A stretch of DNA of 64,000 bases, from contig CAJPFN010000024.1 in NCBI GenBank assembly GCA_905339215.1, positions 62,001 to 126,000 on the forward strand, read 5' to 3'. The stretch is from Rhizobiaceae bacterium (GTDB lineage Bacteria; Pseudomonadota; Alphaproteobacteria; Rhizobiales; Rhizobiaceae). Made by a program: the position numbers and the translations under genes. Shown here piece by piece: positions 7,882 to 16,442 of this stretch (position 1 is the first letter of the stretch; each line of letters opens with the position of its first letter). Under the pieces are notes generated by a model that was not told where the DNA came from, made no database searches, and saw only the letters and a list, made by a program, of their open reading frames with translations.

Positions 7882-10059
7882 CTACTGCGATGTCGGTTGA
7901 TCCCGAGAGGCCGCGCGCGTGAGATATTGTTCCAGAACCTGCGGATACAATTGCACCTTGCCTTCTTGGAGTTGCCGCCTCTGCAATTCCGCGGCCATAG
8001 AGCGATGCTGTTGGTTGGTCAGGTACTCCTCGATAAAGGGCTTTGCCTCGTCAAGTGTTAACTGCTGCGGCGAAGTTCGTTCCGTCACTTCCACGATGTA
8101 GATGCTGCCTCCCAACTCGAAAGGATTGCTTACGTTTCCCGGTTCGATGTCTTGAATCGCTTCATGGAACGGGTGGGTCATCAGTTCGCCTAGTGGATCC
8201 CCGCTTTCGCCGATCCAATCAGGGAACTCGCCACCCTTTGAAGCTGTTTCGACATCCTCGGAATACTCTTGCGCCACCGAGGCGAAGTCCGACCCCGGGA
8301 CAGCTCCGGTCAGCTTCCGATAGGCTTCGTCCGAACGTTCGCGTGCACGACTCGCGTCCGCCTCGCTCGAGCCAAGACCGATACGGACATAACGGATTCT
8401 CGACTTCGGAGGACTCACAAGGCGATCGCGATTGTCGGAGTAGAATGCTTGAATTTGCTCGTCGCTGACTTCGATCCGGTCGTCCACCTCCTCCTGCTCC
8501 ATCATTTGCCGCAGCAGACGAAGTCGCGTTTCGTCGGCAAGGGGTTTGTTTGCGACGTCGAGCAACCTGTCATAAGTATCCGATACCAGGAGCATGCGAT
8601 CAATAAGCGCGTTTGCCAAACGTTTGAGGCCCTCTGCTCCTTCGAACTGCTCGCGAAGTGACGCTTCCTCGTATTCCTTGTAGAAATCGCGAAGGCTGTA
8701 GCGCTGTCCCTTGATCGTGAAGAGCGTCTTTTCGCCGTTATCCGCGAACCATCGCTGTTCCTTTTGCGTGCGTACGGTTGTCATGATTGTCGGACGGACT
8801 TCGGCGAAGCTCTTTGCGCCTGCGGGCATGACCTCCTGAAGGCGGACGACGTAATACGATCCGCCTGCCTGAAACACGCTCGCCAGTTCCCCGGGAACCA
8901 GTGCGAAGACGTATTTGTCCCAATCGGGGTTCCTGCTGCCTTCGGGCACCTCCGCCCGGGATGAAAAACGCGCCTTCGAGAATCGCCCTGCTGTCGCCTG
9001 GAATGTTGCACCGCCTTGGATGCCCAGTAAGGCGCTGGCCGCCTCTTGTTGGGCCTTCGGGCCGAATTGTGATGCACTAAACTCCAGTTCATCAACGATG
9101 GCGCGGCGTGGCAATTTGAATTGGTCGATGTTCTGTCGGTAGTAGGTCTCAAGCTCCTTCTGGCTCGGAGCTGGTACATCCAGGAGATCGAAACTGCGAG
9201 TGATCGATGCGCTCGTTCGCAGCTTCTCTAAATAGTCTTCGACAAAAGCGGGTTCCTGCTCGGCAACCAGGGTCCGCCGTATCTCATCGCGCACCTCGGT
9301 AAAGCTACGTCCTTCATAACGCGCTTTGTTCTTGTCGTAATATTCGCGGATGTTGCTCTCGGAGATTGAGATGCGCTCGGTATGAAGCTGGTCCGCGAAG
9401 GATTCGAGATTGAGATTTTCATTTATGTGTTTGATCGCATGTTGGAAGCTCTCGTCGGCTTCCGGCTTTCGATTAGCTGCCCATCGGAGAATTAGTTGAT
9501 CGGATACGAGATCTTCAACTGTCTCAAGAAGCGCTTCCTGCGACATGGGACCAGGGTTGCTGGTGGACGACGAGAGCATATTCAGGTGAGCTTCGATGTC
9601 TTCAAGGGTTATCTGTCCCCCCTCGAATGTCGCGACGACATTGGGGGCCGGAGGAGATGGGAGCGTCATGTCTGCGAAATAGTCCGACGAAAAGAAGACG
9701 AGCGCGGCGGGAATGGTCGTGATCGCGAAAATGCTCGCCACATACTGACCCAGTGTCGGTTGCCGTGTTGGCGCAGGCTGAGCCTGATCTGAGTCTGCCG
9801 TCGATTCTGTCTCCGACTGTGCGCTTTCCGGGAGCTGGCGGGCGAGCTGCTCCGAGTCATCGGGACTCGAATTCGCTGCGGCCGGATCGGTCGCAGGAGG
9901 TTTTGGCGAGGCAGTGGCAATTGGTGGACCGGGTGCGATAGTAGCCCGGCTATCAGCCGATTCTGGAGGTTCGACCGTGCGATCGCTGTCCGGTTTCGAT
10001 GGCTTTCCTCTGAGGCTATCGCGAAAATCGGACCAAATCTGACGCCAACCATCTGCCAT
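7882..10059 (-). CDS. Membrane-anchored SurA/PpiD-like peptidyl-prolyl isomerase with two parvulin domains
   Basis: This 725-residue protein has a Pro/Ser/Glu-rich cytosolic N-terminus (about 1-100) and a single membrane helix near 105-123. A SurA-type helical chaperone region follows (VVATFEGGQITLEDIEAHL onward), then two parvulin-like domains, the second containing YSEDVETASKGGEFPDW. The architecture resembles PpiD: anchored in the inner membrane and acting on proteins emerging into the periplasm. It is the last gene of the CDF/HflK - hflC - hflK operon, 2 bp after hflK. Such coupling suggests a membrane quality-control complex; this is inference. The first parvulin-like domain may be inactive. 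Confidence 0.85.
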   Translation of the reverse strand: MADGWRQIWSDFRDSLRGKPSKPDSDRTVEPPESADSRATIAPGPPIATASPKPPATDPAAANSSPDDSEQLARQLPESAQSETESTADSDQAQPAPTRQPTLGQYVASIFAITTIPAALVFFSSDYFADMTLPSPPAPNVVATFEGGQITLEDIEAHLNMLSSSTSNPGPMSQEALLETVEDLVSDQLILRWAANRKPEADESFQHAIKHINENLNLESFADQLHTERISISESNIREYYDKNKARYEGRSFTEVRDEIRRTLVAEQEPAFVEDYLEKLRTSASITRSFDLLDVPAPSQKELETYYRQNIDQFKLPRRAIVDELEFSASQFGPKAQQEAASALLGIQGGATFQATAGRFSKARFSSRAEVPEGSRNPDWDKYVFALVPGELASVFQAGGSYYVVRLQEVMPAGAKSFAEVRPTIMTTVRTQKEQRWFADNGEKTLFTIKGQRYSLRDFYKEYEEASLREQFEGAEGLKRLANALIDRMLLVSDTYDRLLDVANKPLADETRLRLLRQMMEQEEVDDRIEVSDEQIQAFYSDNRDRLVSPPKSRIRYVRIGLGSSEADASRARERSDEAYRKLTGAVPGSDFASVAQEYSEDVETASKGGEFPDWIGESGDPLGELMTHPFHEAIQDIEPGNVSNPFELGGSIYIVEVTERTSPQQLTLDEAKPFIEEYLTNQQHRSMAAELQRRQLQEGKVQLYPQVLEQYLTRAASRDQPTSQ

Positions 10060-10061
10060 GG

Positions 10062-11189
10062 CTAGCGCGCTGCCTCACCGTTTGTTGGTGCGCCATTCTG
10101 AGCGCCATAAAGTCTCAGGTTGAAGCTGCCGCCTTTCGCGGTATCCAGAGCATAAACCTGCACTCGAGGTATGATCTTCTCGATGGTCTCAAGATACATC
10201 CGATATCGGGTCACATCTTCGCCGTAGGCTTCCGCGTTCTTTCGATACTCGTCCCAAAGAAGATCGAAGGCGCGTGCCGTTCCGCTTGCGCGCGCCAGAA
10301 CGGCGGATCGGTAAGCGGCAGCCTGTGCCTTCAGCTGCTGTGCCTGACCTCTGGCTTCTGGGACGAGGCTGTTCGCATATCCTCGTGCCTCATTGATCAG
10401 ACGGGCCTTTTCCTCGCGCGCGGTATTGACGGCTGTGAAGGCATCCGCGACGTTGGCAGGAGGGAACGCTTTCTGCAGGTCAACGCCGACGATAACGAGG
10501 CCGGTCCGATACTGATCCAGACGCGATTGCGTCTCCTCGCGGATAGCTTGTTGCAAGGACTGCCGTCCGCTGGTCAGCAATGCATCAACCGGCAGACGTG
10601 TTACCAGCCTGGTGACTGATGCCCGGAGTGCGTCTCGGACGATGCGATATGGAGCGTATTCGACGTTCAGTATGTAGTTGGCTGGCTCGCGCACCTGATA
10701 CTGCACGATGACTTCCACATCGACAACGTTGGTATCGCCGGAGAGTGCCTGAAGTTTCGCCGGAGGTTCAGGATGTATGTGCTCTTCCTCGGGAGCGCTT
10801 ATACCTACTTGCTCACGTCGGACACTGGTAACATCGACGATATCCACGCGATCGATCGGCCACGGTAGCCGATAGTGGAGTCCCGGTTGAACACTGGGTT
10901 GGACAATCGCGCCAAAGCGGCGCACAACCGCGGCTTCTCCAGGCGCGACCGAATAGACGCCGGTCAAAGCATAGCCGATAGCGATCAGCATCACCGCACC
11001 CGCAAGCAGAGGGCCGGGCCTTAGGTGACCGAGAGCGACCTTGAAGTCTGCAAATGCGAACCGCCCACCCTCCGCAATGGCGCGAACAAGGAGCTTCGAT
11101 TTGATCGCGACGTCGCGGGCAATGTTTCCGCTGCCATCGTCCGCCGTCGACGGGGACTTTGGTGATTTTGCCACATCCTCGTCCATCAT
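10062..11189 (-). CDS. hflK: HflK-like SPFH-domain membrane protease modulator
   Basis: This 375-residue protein has a short cytosolic N-terminus and one transmembrane helix (LLAGAVMLIAIGYALTGVYSV). A Band-7/SPFH domain follows (VAPGEAAVVRRFGAI..., LHYRLPWPIDRVDIV), then a long Ala/Glu/Arg-rich coiled-coil stretch. In E. coli HflK pairs with HflC in a cage around the FtsH protease. The start overlaps the hflC stop by 4 bp (ATGA). The HPEPPAKLQALSGDTN insertion and extended C-terminus distinguish it from housekeeping HflK. An accessory stress-related copy is likely, since no ftsH is nearby. Confidence 0.87.
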   Translation of the reverse strand: MMDEDVAKSPKSPSTADDGSGNIARDVAIKSKLLVRAIAEGGRFAFADFKVALGHLRPGPLLAGAVMLIAIGYALTGVYSVAPGEAAVVRRFGAIVQPSVQPGLHYRLPWPIDRVDIVDVTSVRREQVGISAPEEEHIHPEPPAKLQALSGDTNVVDVEVIVQYQVREPANYILNVEYAPYRIVRDALRASVTRLVTRLPVDALLTSGRQSLQQAIREETQSRLDQYRTGLVIVGVDLQKAFPPANVADAFTAVNTAREEKARLINEARGYANSLVPEARGQAQQLKAQAAAYRSAVLARASGTARAFDLLWDEYRKNAEAYGEDVTRYRMYLETIEKIIPRVQVYALDTAKGGSFNLRLYGAQNGAPTNGEAAR

Positions 11190-12148
11190 CTATCGCGCTC
11201 CGAATCCGCGGTCACGTTGCGCGATCCGACCGCAGATCCGCCAGTCGAGGTCGATGATGGAGGAAGTTTCAGAGCGTTTCGTGGATCCAGATACTGAAGC
11301 AGTTCGGAATCGGCGGGCAAAATCAACGTCGTGCCTTCATCAATGAACTTGTCGTAGGCTTCGAGCGTTCTGGAGAAGCGGTAAAAATCCTTGTCCCTGC
11401 CGAAGGAGCTCGCATAGATCGCAATCGCCTCCGCATCGGCCGTCCCTCGGATCTCGGCGGATTCGCGGCTCGCGGTGGCGAGAATCTTCGCCTTCTCTGT
11501 ATCAGCTTCCGCTCGTATGCGAGCTGCTTCTTCCGCGCCTTCCGAGCGAAACTGGCGCGCGATCGCCTCACGCTCCGAGCGCATACGCTGGAAGACGCTT
11601 GTGAGGTTGGCCTCCGGGAACGTGAGCTCCTTGAGCTGGATATCTGTGACCGTGAAGCCATAAGCACCCGTGCGGGCTGCAGCCCTCTCCTTCACGGCGT
11701 TCAAGGTGTCTGGAAGGCTCGCCTGTGAGGTTTCTACTGTGACGAGATTTCCGAGCTCGACCTGTCCCAATGCCGCTCCGAGCTCAGCTTTGATAATATC
11801 GTTGAGCTGTGTGCTGGCGCCGCGCAGGCTGTTGACGTTCTTCAGAAACGCCAGCGCGTCCGTTACTTGCCAGGTGGCATAGGCCTCCACCATAATGTTC
11901 TTCTTGTCGCTACTCAGGAATTCCGTTTTCGGTAGGTTGTAGACTTGAATTTGCTTGCTGATTTTTAGAACGCTTTGAATGGGGTCGGGCGCTTTGATAT
12001 AGAGACCAGGGTCACTGAGCACGCGGACGGGCCGCCCAAACTGCGTCACGATCGCGTATTCGGTGGTGTCGACCTGATAGAGGGTCAGTGTTGCTCCCAG
12101 GAAGCCAAGGCCCAAGACGCCAAGAGCGGCAATTCGAACTGGTTTCAT
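11186..12148 (-). CDS. hflC: HflC-like SPFH-domain membrane protease modulator
   Basis: The protein has a signal anchor (MKPVRIAALGVLGLGFLGATLTL), an SPFH domain (YQVDTTEYAIVTQFGRPVRV) and a charged coiled-coil (EEAARIRAEADTEKAKILATASRESAEIRG). It ends with FSRTLEAYDKFIDEGTTLILPADSELLQYL. The pattern, including the DPGLYIKAP loop, fits HflC. I prefer the ATG at 12148 over the ATG at 12220: the latter lies inside the preceding gene, while 12148 has GAGGA about 10 nt upstream and starts directly at the membrane anchor. It is the partner of the adjacent HflK. Confidence 0.87.
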   Translation of the reverse strand: MKPVRIAALGVLGLGFLGATLTLYQVDTTEYAIVTQFGRPVRVLSDPGLYIKAPDPIQSVLKISKQIQVYNLPKTEFLSSDKKNIMVEAYATWQVTDALAFLKNVNSLRGASTQLNDIIKAELGAALGQVELGNLVTVETSQASLPDTLNAVKERAAARTGAYGFTVTDIQLKELTFPEANLTSVFQRMRSEREAIARQFRSEGAEEAARIRAEADTEKAKILATASRESAEIRGTADAEAIAIYASSFGRDKDFYRFSRTLEAYDKFIDEGTTLILPADSELLQYLDPRNALKLPPSSTSTGGSAVGSRNVTADSERDR

Positions 12149-12171
12149 GTCGTAATCGTCCTCGCCCGTCC

Positions 12172-13719
12172 CTATTGCATTGGGGGCAGCAGTTGAGCCT
12201 TGCCCGGTTGTGTTATCCAAAGATCCGTCGATTGCGGGATGATCATCGGGTCCATCACCAATTTCTTGGCGCCAGCCAGCGATTTCTCGACGGCCTCAAG
12301 GTAGAGGCGCTGGCGGGTGATATCCGGCGCCGCCGCGTAGGCTTGTCGCCGCGATTCGAAATTCGCGGCATCTCCTGCGGATGTAGCGAGCTTTTCAGCT
12401 GCATAGGCTCGCGCAGCCTGCCGCGCGGTGTCGGCGTCGCCGCGCGCGGTCGGAAGAACCTCGTTGCGGTAGGCGAGCGCCTCGTTGACGAAGGTGTTGC
12501 GATCTTCCCGCGCGCTCGCGACGTCGCGAAATGCATCAGCCACCTCGGGAGGCGGCGCGCTTTCGAGCAATTGCACGCCGACGATCCGGATGCCCGCAGC
12601 ACTCCGGTCGAGCGACGCCTGGGCAGCCTTCACGGCTTTTTCCTGTATGGCGGTCTTGTCGACCGTGAGGACAGCGTCAACCGCGTCCTCACCAACGCTC
12701 TGGCGCAGGGCTCCCACGCCGGCTTGGAGGACGAGGTCGTCCGGCGCGGATACATTGAGAACGAATGCCGAAGCGTCGCCGACTGAGAACTGAACGCTCG
12801 CCCGGACAGAGATCAGATTCTCGTCGCCCGTCAGCATCTGGAGAGGGCCGGTCTCGATTCGTCTCACCAGATCGAGCGCAACCACGTCGACGGTCTCGAT
12901 CGGGCTTGGCCAGCGATAGTGTATTCCAGGCCCGGCCTCTTCGATCACCTTTCCGAAGCGCCTCACCACCGCCACTTCCCCAGGCTGAACCGTGTAGATG
13001 CCGGTCAAGAAATAGAGAGCTATCAAGGCGAGCGATGCGATCGGAGCATAAATGCGAAACCAGCCGCGGCTATGGAGGCGACCGTGTGCGTCCTCGGCTT
13101 CCACTTGCAGCTGCTCACGATGCCGCAGCGCAGTGATCGCAGCAGCCGCGATCTCGAATCCAGAAAGAAAGATCATGACGACGACGATGGCCGCTGCTGC
13201 CGTGTCCAGGTTCTCCAGGCCGAGAGCGGCGCCTCCCAAGCCTGCGACAACGACAATCGACGCATATATGTCGACTTGAGAGTGGTAGCCGCTGGCAATC
13301 AATGCCGGGGAATCTGTCTGGCGGCCCACATAGAGCTTGTAGCGGGCAATGACGTAGGCGACCACGACGGTAACGAGAGAGGCCAGGGTGATAGGCCCAA
13401 GGTTCCTCAAATCGGGAGGGTCGCCTGCAAGGACCTCCCCGACAATGTCCAGCCCGACATAGAAGATCGCCGCCGAAACAAGGAGCGCCACCCAATTTTC
13501 CACGGCGCGAGCCCCGTGTTGCGCGGCTGCCGCCAGCTTCGTACGGCTCAGGAACAGACCTATCAGAACGAACACGCCGATCGCGAGATCCGCGAGGGAA
13601 TGAATGGCGCTGGACCGGAGCGCCAGGCTTCCGGAAGCTGCTGATAACCAGAACTTGAAAAGGATCAGAAGTCCGTTGATGAGGATCGTAACGAATACGG
13701 TGCGCTCTTTACGATCCAT
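12172..13719 (-). CDS. Fusion of a CDF-type cation transporter membrane domain with an HflK-type SPFH domain
   Basis: This 515-residue protein has two parts. Residues about 1-210 form a cation-diffusion-facilitator-like membrane domain (SAIHSLADLAIGVFVLIG with HxxxD; later GYHSQVDIYASIVVV with HxxxD, the usual CDF metal-site pattern). After a further helix, residues about 230-515 form an SPFH domain (YTVQPGEVAVVRRFGKVI, IHYRWPSPIETVDVV) with an Ala-rich coiled coil. The start at 13719 (MDRKERTVF) follows a weak GAGAG site; the frame upstream to 13959 lacks protein character. It is the first gene of the operon with hflC, hflK and the PPIase. A transport domain fused to HflK is unusual; metal transport is inferred from the two HxxxD motifs. 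Confidence 0.85.
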   Translation of the reverse strand: MDRKERTVFVTILINGLLILFKFWLSAASGSLALRSSAIHSLADLAIGVFVLIGLFLSRTKLAAAAQHGARAVENWVALLVSAAIFYVGLDIVGEVLAGDPPDLRNLGPITLASLVTVVVAYVIARYKLYVGRQTDSPALIASGYHSQVDIYASIVVVAGLGGAALGLENLDTAAAAIVVVMIFLSGFEIAAAAITALRHREQLQVEAEDAHGRLHSRGWFRIYAPIASLALIALYFLTGIYTVQPGEVAVVRRFGKVIEEAGPGIHYRWPSPIETVDVVALDLVRRIETGPLQMLTGDENLISVRASVQFSVGDASAFVLNVSAPDDLVLQAGVGALRQSVGEDAVDAVLTVDKTAIQEKAVKAAQASLDRSAAGIRIVGVQLLESAPPPEVADAFRDVASAREDRNTFVNEALAYRNEVLPTARGDADTARQAARAYAAEKLATSAGDAANFESRRQAYAAAPDITRQRLYLEAVEKSLAGAKKLVMDPMIIPQSTDLWITQPGKAQLLPPMQ

Positions 13720-14045
13720 CGTCTGTCGACTCTCACGAAATGGAAACAGGTTCGGCGGCCGCGACCTTCGGGGGGGTAACGGCGAGACAAAGGGGGCTGG
13801 GTCAACAGCGTCGGAGAACGGCTGATGACATCTCCCCCTGTTCACAACCGAACGGAGAATCACGGTGCTGCGCTGCACATACACGACATAATTTTCAGGA
13901 GTTCGTCGCAACCTCGCCCGGACATGGCGGAATTTGTCACCACAGGACTTCTGACACATTCTGCAAAACTTTTCTGAAGCGCTGACCGTCGGCTGACGCG
14001 GAAGCGATCATTCCGGTCCGTTGGTCACCAGCGCTTTGAAGCCGG
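13720..14045. other. Intergenic region upstream of the CDF-HflK operon, no gene seen
   Basis: This 326-bp gap lies between the operon start and the end of the histidine-kinase gene. I see no convincing coding frame. On the minus strand it should hold the promoter of the CDF-HflK operon. An imperfect TGTCA...TGACA dyad about 22 bp long lies around 13935-13956; its meaning is unknown. No MerR-type promoter like those elsewhere in the window was found here. Confidence 0.4.
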
Positions 14046-15503
14046 CTACTTGCGTGGCTGGCGAGATCGATGCCTTGGGGCGGCCCCGCGATTGGCGACG
14101 TTTGTCCCTACTGGCATCAGGACCCGTACGCAAAGACCGCCGGCTTCGCCGCGGTTTTCCAGTTGGATAGATCCGCCGTGCATGTCCAGAGCCATCTGGG
14201 CGATGGCCAGTCCAAGGCCCGCGCCACCGGTGTTGCGGTTCCTTGAGCTCTCAATGCGGTAGAACGGTTGGAATATGCGCTCCAACTCTTCATCCGGGAC
14301 TCCGGGACCTTGATCGGTGATGCTGATGTCGATCATCCCTTCCCGGACCTTGGCAACCACCTGAGCGCGCTCCCCATACTTGACCGCGTTGTCGATGAGA
14401 TTGGACAACGCTCGCTTCAAAGCCAGTGGGCGGCATGCAGCGACGATTGTGCCGCAAGGCACAAAGCTGACGTCGTGCCCGATGTCCGAAAAATCGCTGC
14501 AGATCGCCTCCAACAGGGATCCGATATCCGTTGCCTGCAGTTCCTCCTGCGCGGTGCCCTCCCTGGCAAAAGCCAGCGTGGAGGCAAGCATCGCGTCCAT
14601 CTCCTCGATCGCCGCGAGGATGCGATGCCGGACCTCGGAATCGCCCAAACTCTCCGCCCGAAGACGAATTGTCGTCAGCGGTGTACGCAAATCGTGGGAG
14701 ATGGCCCCGAGCATTTGGGCACGCCCTTCGATCGTCTGAAGGACTCGCTTCTGCATGTTGTTGAACGCCCGGGCGGCTTCCCGGACTTCACTCGGGCCTG
14801 TCTCAGGCAAGGACGGCGCATAGACATTCCGAGCGAAAGTGGTGGCTGCGTGCGCAAACAGAGCCAGTGGGCTCGACATCTTCCTGATGGCCCACAGGGA
14901 AAGCGCCAACACGATGACCAAAAACGTCCCGGTGACCGCCAGCTGTCGCTCCCATCCAGGCGCCGAAGCCAGCGGCATCGACGTCGAGAAATTGAGCCTT
15001 TGACCCTCTGACAGCGGAACTGAGACCAGCACAGCCTGGTCGCGGTCGTGCCCATAGGCGAGGCGACTGAGCCGCGAACTCAGCCACCGGCGCCAGCTAT
15101 CTGGCGCAAGCGGCGTATTGCCGGGGTTTGCGTCACTTATGTCCACCGATATCGGTTCGCCCGTGCCCTGTCGAACCTGTCGTAACAACAGGTCGGCCAG
15201 CGTGCTGCTGCTGGTACCAATAGGTTGAAGCGTGCTGTTGGTGCTGTCCTCCGTTATTCTGACGTTGAACAGGTGGCCATCGGAGGAACGAACGATCCGG
15301 TCCCTCCATTCGCTTGGAACGCCTGAAACAATATTTGTAATGGACGCAATATGCTGGGCGATATGTTGCTCTTCAGTGCGCGTTAAAGACTCAACTCGAT
15401 CTTCTGACAGCACGAGCAGGGTGACGATATGCGTCGCAATAAGGCCTGTCACGAGAATGCCAACTGTCCGACCGCTCAGGCTTTTCGGGAGCAAACCGAT
15501 CAT
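14046..15503 (-). CDS. EnvZ-type sensor histidine kinase
   Basis: This 485-residue protein has TM1 (GRTVGILVTGLIATHIVTLLVL), a periplasmic sensor region of about 150 residues, and TM2 (LAVTGTFLVIVLALSLWAI). A HAMP-like linker and a HisKA domain follow (AISHDLRTPLTTIRLRAES, with the phospho-accepting His). The ATPase domain has N-box NLIDNAVKYG, DQGPGVPDEE and GGAGLGLAIAQ. The start at 15503 gives a 4-bp overlap with the response-regulator gene. It most resembles EnvZ-like kinases. The periplasmic region shows no obvious Cys/His metal motif, so the signal is unknown. A MerR-type promoter precedes the pair. Confidence 0.92.
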   Translation of the reverse strand: MIGLLPKSLSGRTVGILVTGLIATHIVTLLVLSEDRVESLTRTEEQHIAQHIASITNIVSGVPSEWRDRIVRSSDGHLFNVRITEDSTNSTLQPIGTSSSTLADLLLRQVRQGTGEPISVDISDANPGNTPLAPDSWRRWLSSRLSRLAYGHDRDQAVLVSVPLSEGQRLNFSTSMPLASAPGWERQLAVTGTFLVIVLALSLWAIRKMSSPLALFAHAATTFARNVYAPSLPETGPSEVREAARAFNNMQKRVLQTIEGRAQMLGAISHDLRTPLTTIRLRAESLGDSEVRHRILAAIEEMDAMLASTLAFAREGTAQEELQATDIGSLLEAICSDFSDIGHDVSFVPCGTIVAACRPLALKRALSNLIDNAVKYGERAQVVAKVREGMIDISITDQGPGVPDEELERIFQPFYRIESSRNRNTGGAGLGLAIAQMALDMHGGSIQLENRGEAGGLCVRVLMPVGTNVANRGAAPRHRSRQPRK

Positions 15504-16228
15504 CCACGAGACACGTCGGCTGCAAATACATAGCCGTCGCCCCACACAGTCTTGAGGATTTGTGGGTTTTGGGGATCCTCCTCGATCTTCCGCCGCAACC
15601 TGCTGATCCGGGTGTCAATGCTGCGATCAATGAATTCGGACTCACGGCCCCGGGTCAAATCGAGGAGTTGATCTCGCGTGAGCACGATTTGCGGCCGCTC
15701 GACGAATACTTTCAGCAGGTTAAATTCGGCAGTGCTCAAGGAAAGCAACGCATCATCTGTCGACTTTAGAGAGCGTGTCGCCGTGTCGAATGTCCAGCGG
15801 TCGAACCGCCACACGCACGCAGTTTGGGTTCGCGTTCCCGGGGGCACGGATCGCGTCCTTCTGAGGACCGCGCGGATTCGGGCCACGAGTTCCCTGCCGC
15901 CGAAAGGCTTTGTCAGATAGTCGTCAGCGCCCATCTCGAGACCGAGGACACGATCAAATTCGTCGCCCTTCGCGGTGAGCATGACAACCGGGATGTTAGT
16001 CGTGGCTCTGAGATCGCGACAAAGGGTGAGCCCGTCCTCTCCTGGCAACATGAGATCGAGAACGACAAGGTCGACGCTGCTTTCGATGAGCTGCCGCCGC
16101 ATTTGTCGTCCATCCGCTGCAGCGCTGACGCGATATCCTTCTTTGGCGAGCAGCCCGGCGACCAGGTCTCGAATATCCTGATGGTCATCAACCACCAGGA
16201 TATGACCGTTCAAAACATCCACTGACAC
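15500..16228 (-). CDS. OmpR/PhoB-family response regulator
   Basis: This 242-residue protein has a receiver domain (ILVVDDHQDIRDL acidic pocket; DLVVLDLMLPGEDG with the phosphorylated Asp; MLTAKGDEFD; KPF Lys). A winged-helix DNA-binding domain follows (LSTAEFNLLKVFVERP, IDTRISRLRRKIEEDPQNP, TVWGDGYVF). It is co-transcribed with the EnvZ-like kinase. Targets are unknown; the neighbouring CDF-HflK operon, whose promoter region lies just beyond the kinase gene, is a plausible one by position only. Confidence 0.95.
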   Translation of the reverse strand: MSVDVLNGHILVVDDHQDIRDLVAGLLAKEGYRVSAAADGRQMRRQLIESSVDLVVLDLMLPGEDGLTLCRDLRATTNIPVVMLTAKGDEFDRVLGLEMGADDYLTKPFGGRELVARIRAVLRRTRSVPPGTRTQTACVWRFDRWTFDTATRSLKSTDDALLSLSTAEFNLLKVFVERPQIVLTRDQLLDLTRGRESEFIDRSIDTRISRLRRKIEEDPQNPQILKTVWGDGYVFAADVSRG

Positions 16229-16312
16229 AGGTCACTCCCCGATCGCTAGCACAGGGTGAGCGACGTTTGCGGGCTTCCTGTCTCGGCCGATCGATAAGTC
16301 TCGCTCCAGCAT

Positions 16313-16343
16313 AGCGTACAATCTCATGCTGCTAGAGATTCAA
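16313..16343 (-). promoter_or_regulatory. MerR-family-type promoter/operator P2 (before the two-component system)
   Basis: Minus strand: -35 TTGAAT (16338-16343), a 19-nt spacer starting CTCTAGCAGC and carrying GAG at spacer positions 13-15, and -10 TACGCT (16313-16318). The dyad AATCTC-N9-GAGATT overlaps the -35 end and the spacer. The layout is the same as P1 and P3-P6, about 85 bp upstream of the response-regulator start. Confidence 0.68.
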
Positions 16344-16442
16344 GAGGCCTCTGACGTCGGTCGCCGCGTTAGTTTGACTCACTGGTAAGAGCGAGGAGGA
16401 GGGACTATTCCTTCATCATCCCGACCGTCTTGCGACTGCAGA

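Noticed and set aside
12149-12220. Start of hflC at 12220
   Set aside because: It would overlap the preceding gene by 49 bp; ATG 12148 has a GAGGA site and begins at the membrane anchor.
13720-13959. Upstream extension of the CDF-HflK frame
   Set aside because: The Arg/Pro/Ser-rich, non-hydrophobic residues do not belong to the CDF family, which begins at 13719.
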